NCBI RefSeq assembly: GCF_044465595.1
Contig: NZ_JBITLV010000009.1
Span: 43,145 to 107,144 of the forward strand
DNA from: Spongisporangium articulatum
GTDB lineage: Bacteria; Actinomycetota; Actinomycetes; Actinomycetales; Kineosporiaceae
Direction of reading: 5' to 3'
DNA: 64,000 bases
The notes under the pieces are model-generated. The model saw only the letters and a program-made list of their open reading frames with translations, was not told the DNA's origin and did not search any database. Both the position numbers and the translations under genes were made by a program. Shown in pieces: positions 59,888-64,000 of this stretch; the first letter of the stretch is position 1, and every line of letters starts with the position of its first letter.

Positions 59888-60675
59888 CCGAGATCCCGCT
59901 GCTGGCCGGCAAGGTCGTCGTGCTGTCCGGCGTCGGGCCCGGCCTCGGACGGGCCCTCGGCGAGCGGGCCGCGCTGATGGGCGCCGACCTGGTGCTCGTC
60001 AGCCGCACCGAGAAGCGGCTGGAGAAGATGGCCGAGGTGGTTCGGGCCCACGGCCGCCGCGCGCTCGTCGTCCAGGCCGACATCACCGACGAGGACTCCC
60101 GGATGCGCGTCCGGGACGCGGCGCTGGCCGAGTTCGGGCGGGTCGACGTCCTGCTGCACAACGCCTTCGGCATCCCACCGCTCGACCCGGTGACGAGCAT
60201 CCCACTCGAGGCCCTGCGGGCCGCGCAGGAGACGAACGTCCATGCGCCGCTCCGGCTCTCGACGCTGTTCGCCGATGCCCTGGCCGACACGAACGGGTCG
60301 ATCGTGTTCGTCAACTCGGCCGTGCTGCGCCAGTCGGCGCCGGAGTACGCCGGCTACAAGCTCTCGAAAGGGGCTCTGTCGCATCTGGCCTCGGCGCTGG
60401 CCACCGAGCTCGGGCCGCGCGGCATCCGGGTGAACAGCATCGCCCCCTCGTACATCTACGAGCGCGTGAACCGGCTGTGGTTCGACTACCTGGCCGAGCA
60501 GCAGGGCACCACGCACGAGGAGATCTACCGGCAGCGCGCCGAGCCGACCGACCTGAAGCGGCTGGCCCTGCCCGAGGAGGTCGCCCACGCCGCGCTGTTC
60601 CTGGCCAGCGACCTGGCCAGCGCCGTCACCGGTGTCGTACTGAACGTGGACTGCGGTGAGTTCCATGACCATTGA
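59884..60675 (+). CDS. SDR dehydrogenase, Rv3530c-like
   Basis: 263 residues: VVVLSGVGPGLGRALGERAA cofactor loop (a divergent form of TGxxxGIG), LVLVSRTEKRLEKMAEVVRA, VDVLLHNAFGIPPLDPVTSI, catalytic Ser in VFVNSAVLRQSAPEY, YAGYKLSKGALSHLASALAT (Tyr-Lys), and APSYIYERVNRLWFDYLAEQ. ATGA overlap with the DUF1214 gene. Gene order matches Rv3531c-Rv3530c-Rv3529c. A steroid or acyl-CoA alcohol/ketone substrate is likely but unknown. Confidence 0.85.
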   Translation: MTEIPLLAGKVVVLSGVGPGLGRALGERAALMGADLVLVSRTEKRLEKMAEVVRAHGRRALVVQADITDEDSRMRVRDAALAEFGRVDVLLHNAFGIPPLDPVTSIPLEALRAAQETNVHAPLRLSTLFADALADTNGSIVFVNSAVLRQSAPEYAGYKLSKGALSHLASALATELGPRGIRVNSIAPSYIYERVNRLWFDYLAEQQGTTHEEIYRQRAEPTDLKRLALPEEVAHAALFLASDLASAVTGVVLNVDCGEFHDH

Positions 60676-61855
60676 CCGGACCACTGAGACCTCGCCGCGG
60701 ACCCGGGCGGCGGTCGGCGACCTGGCCGACGTCACCGCGGCCGCCGTCCGGGCCACCGGTCTCGACGACTTCGGCGGCACCGAGCACGAGGAGGGGCTGC
60801 GGGTCCTGCTCGACGACCTCGCCTCCCCCGCCGCCGGGCTGACCGGGGTCGGCCGCTACCAGCTGCGGGCCCAGGTGCGCAGCGCCCTGGTCGCCCGGCT
60901 GCTCAGCCAGGCCGGTTTCGCCCGGTTCCCGCAGTACGTCGAGACCCCTGTCGAACGACCGGTGTTCGTGGTCGGGCTGCCCCGCACCGGGACGACGGCC
61001 CTGCACCGGCTGCTCACCGCCGACCCCCGGCACCAGGGGCTCGAGCTGTGGCTGACCGAGTTCCCGCAGCCCCGGCCGCCGCGGGACACCTGGGACGACG
61101 ACCCGGTGTTCGGCGGCATCCAGGCCGCCTACGCCGCGCACCACGTGCTCGAGCCCGAGTTCATGGGGTTGCACTACATCGACGCCGCCTCGGTCGAGGA
61201 GTGCTGGCGGTTGCTGCGCCAGTCGGGCACCTCGGTCGGGTTCGAGTCGATGGCCTACGTGCCGGGCTACTCGGCCTGGCTCGCCCGGCAGGACTGGACC
61301 GCCGCCTACGCCCGGCACCGGGCCAACCTCCAGCTGATCGGGCTGGGTGACGAGCGGCGCTGGGTGCTGAAGAACCCGTCCCACCTGCTGGCCCTCGACG
61401 CCCTGATGGCCGCCTACCCGGACGCGCTGGTCGTCGTGACCCACCGCGACCCGCAGATCGCCGTCGCCTCGGCCTGCTCCCTGGCCGCGCGGGCCACGGA
61501 CGGCTGGTCGACGGTGTTCACCGGCGAGGTCGTGGGCCGCACGCAGCTCGACTGGGTCGCCCGCTGCCACCACGAGTTCACCAGCAGCCGAACGCATTAC
61601 GACGCCGCACGGTTCGTCGACGTGCAGTACGACGACTTCGTGGCCGATCCGGTCGCGACGGTGCGCCGGGTGTACGAGGCGTTCGACCTCGGCTGGAGCG
61701 ACGCGGTGGCCGACGCGGTGAGCCGCGTCGACCGGGCCTCGCGCAGCGGGGCCGCGAGACCCTCGCACCGGTACCGCCTCGACGACTACGGGATCGGGGC
61801 GGACGACGTCCACCGGGCCTTCGCCGAGCCACCCACCAGCAGGAGCGCGACATGA
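60665..61855 (+). CDS. Sulfotransferase-family protein, Rv3529c-like
   Basis: 396 residues. The 5'-phosphosulfate binding loop is VFVVGLPRTGTTALHRLL (about 100-117), and the 3'-phosphate region includes RWVLKNPSHLLALDALMAAY and VVVTHRDPQIAVASACSLAA. This is the Sulfotransfer_3 family, which uses PAPS to sulfate hydroxyl groups of lipids or steroids. Rv3529c occupies the same place in the mycobacterial cluster. The ATG at 60665 was chosen over the GTG at 60656. It overlaps the SDR stop by 11 bases. A sterol or steroid acceptor is an attractive inference. Confidence 0.87.
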   Translation: MTIDRTTETSPRTRAAVGDLADVTAAAVRATGLDDFGGTEHEEGLRVLLDDLASPAAGLTGVGRYQLRAQVRSALVARLLSQAGFARFPQYVETPVERPVFVVGLPRTGTTALHRLLTADPRHQGLELWLTEFPQPRPPRDTWDDDPVFGGIQAAYAAHHVLEPEFMGLHYIDAASVEECWRLLRQSGTSVGFESMAYVPGYSAWLARQDWTAAYARHRANLQLIGLGDERRWVLKNPSHLLALDALMAAYPDALVVVTHRDPQIAVASACSLAARATDGWSTVFTGEVVGRTQLDWVARCHHEFTSSRTHYDAARFVDVQYDDFVADPVATVRRVYEAFDLGWSDAVADAVSRVDRASRSGAARPSHRYRLDDYGIGADDVHRAFAEPPTSRSAT

Positions 61856-62268
61856 CCGAACAGACAGCCACCGCAACCGCTCTCGCCGTCTCGCACGCCT
61901 CGTGGGCGTGCGTGCGGGCTCACGACCGGGCGGGCTGGCTGGCCCTGATGGCCGACGACGTCCTGATCGAGGACCCGATCGGGGTCGCGGTCACCAACCC
62001 CGACGGTCTCGGCGTGCGCGGCAAGGAGGCCGCGGGCGCCTTCTACGACGCCAACATCGCCCCCAACTCGCTCACCTTCGACCGCGAGGAGACGTTCGAG
62101 TCCAGCGATCCGGCGGAGGTCGCGCACGTCCTGAGCATCCGCACCGACTTCGGGAACGGGACGGCGGCGCGCATCCGCGGCCTCTTCACGTACCGGGTCG
62201 ACGACGCCGGGCTGCTGACCAACCTGCGCGGCTACTGGAACCTCGAGGGGATGCGGTTCGAGTCATGA
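61852..62268 (+). CDS. SnoaL/NTF2-like protein (ketosteroid isomerase fold)
   Basis: 138 residues of the cone-shaped NTF2 fold: SHASWACVRAHDRAGWLALM, ADDVLIEDPIGVAVTNPDGL and the C-terminal YRVDDAGLLTNLRGYWNLEG. This is the layout of steroid delta-5-isomerase-like and SnoaL proteins. A steroid isomerase or binding role is plausible; catalytic Tyr/Asp residues cannot be assigned confidently. ATGA overlap with the sulfotransferase gene. Confidence 0.82.
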   Translation: MTEQTATATALAVSHASWACVRAHDRAGWLALMADDVLIEDPIGVAVTNPDGLGVRGKEAAGAFYDANIAPNSLTFDREETFESSDPAEVAHVLSIRTDFGNGTAARIRGLFTYRVDDAGLLTNLRGYWNLEGMRFES

Positions 62269-62711
62269 GCACCCTGTCGGACCGGGAGCAGATCGAGACG
62301 CTGAAGTACCGGTACGTGCGCGCGCTCGACACCAAGGACTGGGACGCGTTCGGGGACACGCTCACCGAGGACGTGACCGCCGGCTACGGCGATCGGTTGA
62401 CGTTCAGCGGGCGAGCCGCCGTCCTGTCGTTCATGACCGAGAACCTCGGCTCCGACGTCATCACGGTGCACAACGTGCACCACCCGGAGCTGCACGTCGA
62501 CGGCGATTCAGCGACCGGGACCTGGTCGCTGGAGGACACCGTGATCGCCGTCCCGTACAAGTTGCTCCTGCGCGGGGCCGCGATCTACACCGACCGCTAC
62601 CGCCGCTGCGAGGGCGGCGCCTGGCGGATCTGCGCGACCGGGTACCGGCGGATCTACGAGTCGACCCTGTCGCTCGACGACCTGCCGAGTTTCACGCTGA
62701 CGTCACGCTGA
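62265..62711 (+). CDS. Second SnoaL-like (NTF2 fold) protein
   Basis: 148 residues: DREQIETLKYRYVRALDTKD, WDAFGDTLTEDVTAGYGDRL, HNVHHPELHVDGDSATGTWS and YTDRYRRCEGGAWRICATGY. This is the SnoaL_4 pattern of polyketide cyclase/dehydratase-like proteins, with His and Asp in the pocket positions. It overlaps the first SnoaL gene (ATGA), so the two may act together or as a heteromer. It ends the operon, and its 3' end overlaps the convergent metallo-hydrolase gene by 9 bases. Confidence 0.82.
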   Translation: MSTLSDREQIETLKYRYVRALDTKDWDAFGDTLTEDVTAGYGDRLTFSGRAAVLSFMTENLGSDVITVHNVHHPELHVDGDSATGTWSLEDTVIAVPYKLLLRGAAIYTDRYRRCEGGAWRICATGYRRIYESTLSLDDLPSFTLTSR

Positions 62712-63773
62712 AGGGGCGGTGAAAGCTATCGGTCCGTCGGGGTTCTCGACGGCCGAGACGGTGCCCTGGTCGACCATGTAGCGCAGGTGCGCGGCGGTCT
62801 CGGCCACGGCGGCCCGGCGCATGATGCCGCGCACGTTCTCCCAGCCCCGCGACCAGCTGATCCGCGTCGTCACGTCCCACACCGTCGAGGCTCCCCCGCG
62901 CAGCGCGGCCGAGATCTCGGCGCAGCGCTCCTCGTGGTGCCGCTGCAGGGTCCGGGCGCGGGCGGCCAGCCCGGTGAACCGGTACTCGTGCGCCGGGAGC
63001 ACCTCCACGGAGTCGTACCGCTCGGCCACCAGGGCCAGCGAGCGCAGATAGGCGCTCAGCGCAGGCGGTGAGTCATGCGACTGCATCCCGATGTTCGGGC
63101 TGATCCGGGGCAGCACGTGGTCACCGGTGAGCAGGACGTCGTGCCCCTCGTGGTGCAGGCACACGTGGCCCGGCGTGTGGCCCGGCGTGTGGACCACCCG
63201 CAGCCCCGCGCCCTCGACCGGGAGCAGCTGCCCGTCGTCCAGTAGCCGGTCGGGTTCGGCCAGGTCCATGAACGGTTCCAGCGCCGCGGCGGAGACGATC
63301 AGCCGCGGGACCATGTCGTCGGGGACGCCGCACCGGTCCAGCCAGTGGCGGTCGGAGACCTCCTGCTCGTCCATCGGCACCCGGGCCGGCAGCGACCCGA
63401 CCTCGGCCGCGTGCATGCCGACCCACGCCCCGGACTCCTTGCGCAGCCGGGCCGACAGCCCGTGGTGGTCGGGGTGCACGTGCGTGACGACGACCGCCAG
63501 CACGTCCTCCGGGCCCGCGCCCAGGTGGGCGAAGCCGGCCAGCAGCGCCGTCCACGCGCCGTCGGTGGCCCAGCCCGGGTCGACGACCACCAGCCCGTCG
63601 GTGGCCTCGACCACGTAGGTCAGCGTGTACCGCAGCGGGTTGTCCGGAATGGGCACCGGGACCGACCAGAGGCCCGGGCGCACGGTCTCGACCGGGGGCC
63701 GTTCCTGGGCCGACCAGGCCTGCTGCTGGAGCTCGCCGGTGACCCGGATGCCCTGAGAATCGCTGTCCGTCAT
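62703..63773 (-). CDS. Metallo-beta-lactamase-fold hydrolase
   Basis: 356 residues. The zinc motif HxHxDH is at His98-x-His100-x-Asp102-His103 (VVVTHVHPDHHG). A further His is in VVHTPGHTPGHVCLHHEGHD, an Asp in LLTGDHVLPRI and a last His in EVLPAHEYRFTG. The C-terminal 90 residues form an extra helical domain with a winged-helix feel (AVAETAAHLRYMVDQGTV). Glyoxalase II-like MBL proteins hydrolyse thioesters, so a CoA-thioester substrate is conceivable. The ATG at 63773 directly abuts a palindrome containing TAGAAT, so it may be leaderless. Confidence 0.87.
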   Translation of the reverse strand: MTDSDSQGIRVTGELQQQAWSAQERPPVETVRPGLWSVPVPIPDNPLRYTLTYVVEATDGLVVVDPGWATDGAWTALLAGFAHLGAGPEDVLAVVVTHVHPDHHGLSARLRKESGAWVGMHAAEVGSLPARVPMDEQEVSDRHWLDRCGVPDDMVPRLIVSAAALEPFMDLAEPDRLLDDGQLLPVEGAGLRVVHTPGHTPGHVCLHHEGHDVLLTGDHVLPRISPNIGMQSHDSPPALSAYLRSLALVAERYDSVEVLPAHEYRFTGLAARARTLQRHHEERCAEISAALRGGASTVWDVTTRISWSRGWENVRGIMRRAAVAETAAHLRYMVDQGTVSAVENPDGPIAFTAPSA

Positions 63774-63789
63774 CAGAAACCGGATTCTA
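63774..63789 (-). promoter_or_regulatory. Palindrome and -10 element directly before the metallo-hydrolase gene
   Basis: CAGAAACCGGATTCTA is a near-palindrome centred on CCGG. On the minus strand it contains TAGAAT, a strong -10 hexamer, 10 bases before the ATG at 63773. It resembles the variant site at 33799-33813 (both contain AGAAACCG and ATTCT) and does not fit the KstR motif. Confidence 0.45.
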
Positions 63790-63800
63790 CTCCAGCAGGA

Positions 63801-63923
63801 TCAGGTCCACCCGAGATGGGCCTCGTCCAGGGCCGCGGCCAGGCGGCGGAGGGCGATCGGGCCGACGCCGTGCAGCGCGGCCGGACGGATCATCACGGCC
63901 AGCAGCCTAGGTGTAACCGGCCA
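63801..63923 (-). pseudogene. C-terminal remnant of a helix-hairpin-helix protein
   Basis: The minus-strand frame ends with MIRPAALHGVGPIALRRLAA followed by ALDEAHLGWT and a stop at 63801. AALHGVGPIALRRLAAAL is a helix-hairpin-helix motif of the kind found at the end of small DNA-binding proteins. The expected N-terminal part is missing: the frame closes at a stop about 30 bases upstream, where transposase-like sequence begins. It therefore looks truncated, although a 30-residue product from the ATG at 63893 is formally possible. Confidence 0.45.
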
Positions 63924-64000
63924 TCAGGTTGGTGACACGACGCGGCTGATCGGGGGCTGGCCTCCGAGGGCGTGGTGACCTCGCTGAGTGTTGTACGTCT
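63907..64000 (-). pseudogene. Degenerate C-terminus of an IS481-family transposase
   Basis: Reading the minus strand from the window edge gives TYNTQRGHHALGGQPPISRV, the typical C-terminal end of IS481 transposases (YNTxRxHxALGGxPP), which then hits a stop at 63924. A neighbouring frame continues with RVTNLMAGYT and a stop at 63907, the usual end of such proteins. A small insertion near GTCGTGTC would explain the frame change. Only the last 30 or so codons are inside the window, so the state of the rest is unknown. Confidence 0.5.

Overview
This window is very GC-rich actinobacterial chromosome, judged from G/C-biased third codon positions, frequent GTG starts, operons whose genes overlap by 4 bases, and many steroid catabolism genes resembling those of Mycobacterium and Rhodococcus. 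No rRNA, tRNA or CRISPR array was seen, so the genus cannot be fixed. Most of the 64 kb (about 9.1-62.7 kb) is one large sterol/cholesterol catabolic island. Gene names below rest on recognised resemblance to the M. tuberculosis proteins (Rv numbers quoted from memory), not on a database search.

Layout. (1) 1-7.7 kb: the end of an SDR gene, an unassigned protein, then a cell-envelope block resembling Rv0224c-Rv0227c (methyltransferase, glycosyltransferase, DUF3068 membrane protein) with a toroid enzyme, a lipoprotein and a PKD-domain secreted protein. (2) 7.7-9.0 kb: a 13E12-type HNH nuclease gene behind a LexA-like SOS box and a run of 12 G. (3) 9.1-15.8 kb: rings A/B, with hsaA-hsaD-hsaC-hsaB on the minus strand, and divergently a small CxxC protein, kshB and a KstD-type dehydrogenase. 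(4) 15.8-22.7 kb: last steps of side-chain removal, chsE3-chsE1-chsE2-chsH2-chsH1-ltp2. (5) 22.8-33.7 kb: a 12-gene overlapping operon for rings C/D (echA20, ipdA, ipdB, ipdC, FadE31/32/33 types, an extra crotonase, fadE30, ipdF, two SDRs), with fadD3 divergent. (6) 35.5-39.4 kb: CYP125 with a FadD19-like ligase, divergent from the regulator kstR. (7) 39.4-51.4 kb: ltp3-ltp4-DUF35 and an F420-type oxidoreductase (the Rv3520c-Rv3523 set), CoA ligases including fadD19, echA19, and chsE4-chsE5. (8) 51.5-62.7 kb: an FabG3-like SDR, a minus-strand redox operon (GMC oxidoreductase, aldehyde dehydrogenase, Ddn-like protein, Rv0926c/Rv0927c-like pair) and a plus-strand operon (F420-type oxidoreductase, then Rv3531c, Rv3530c and Rv3529c-like genes including a sulfotransferase, and two SnoaL proteins). 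(9) The right edge holds a metallo-hydrolase and decayed remnants of an HhH protein and an IS481 transposase.

How it works together. CYP125 and the FadD ligases would oxidise and activate the side chain; ChsE4/E5, ChsE3, EchA19, Ltp3/Ltp4 (C-24 branched sterols), ChsE1/E2, ChsH1/H2 and Ltp2 shorten it; KstD and KshB (its oxygenase partner KshA is not here) open ring B; HsaA-D open and hydrolyse ring A; FadD3, FadE30, IpdF, IpdC, EchA20 and IpdAB dismantle rings C/D. Eight palindromes matching or nearly matching the KstR motif TnnAACnnGTTnnA sit in front of these units. Several overlap the -10 element and lie just before the start codon, implying KstR-repressed leaderless mRNAs. Two convergent junctions carry very long perfect inverted repeats, probably bidirectional terminators. 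Not found here: kshA, hsaEFG, fadA5, fadA6, kstR2 and mce4.
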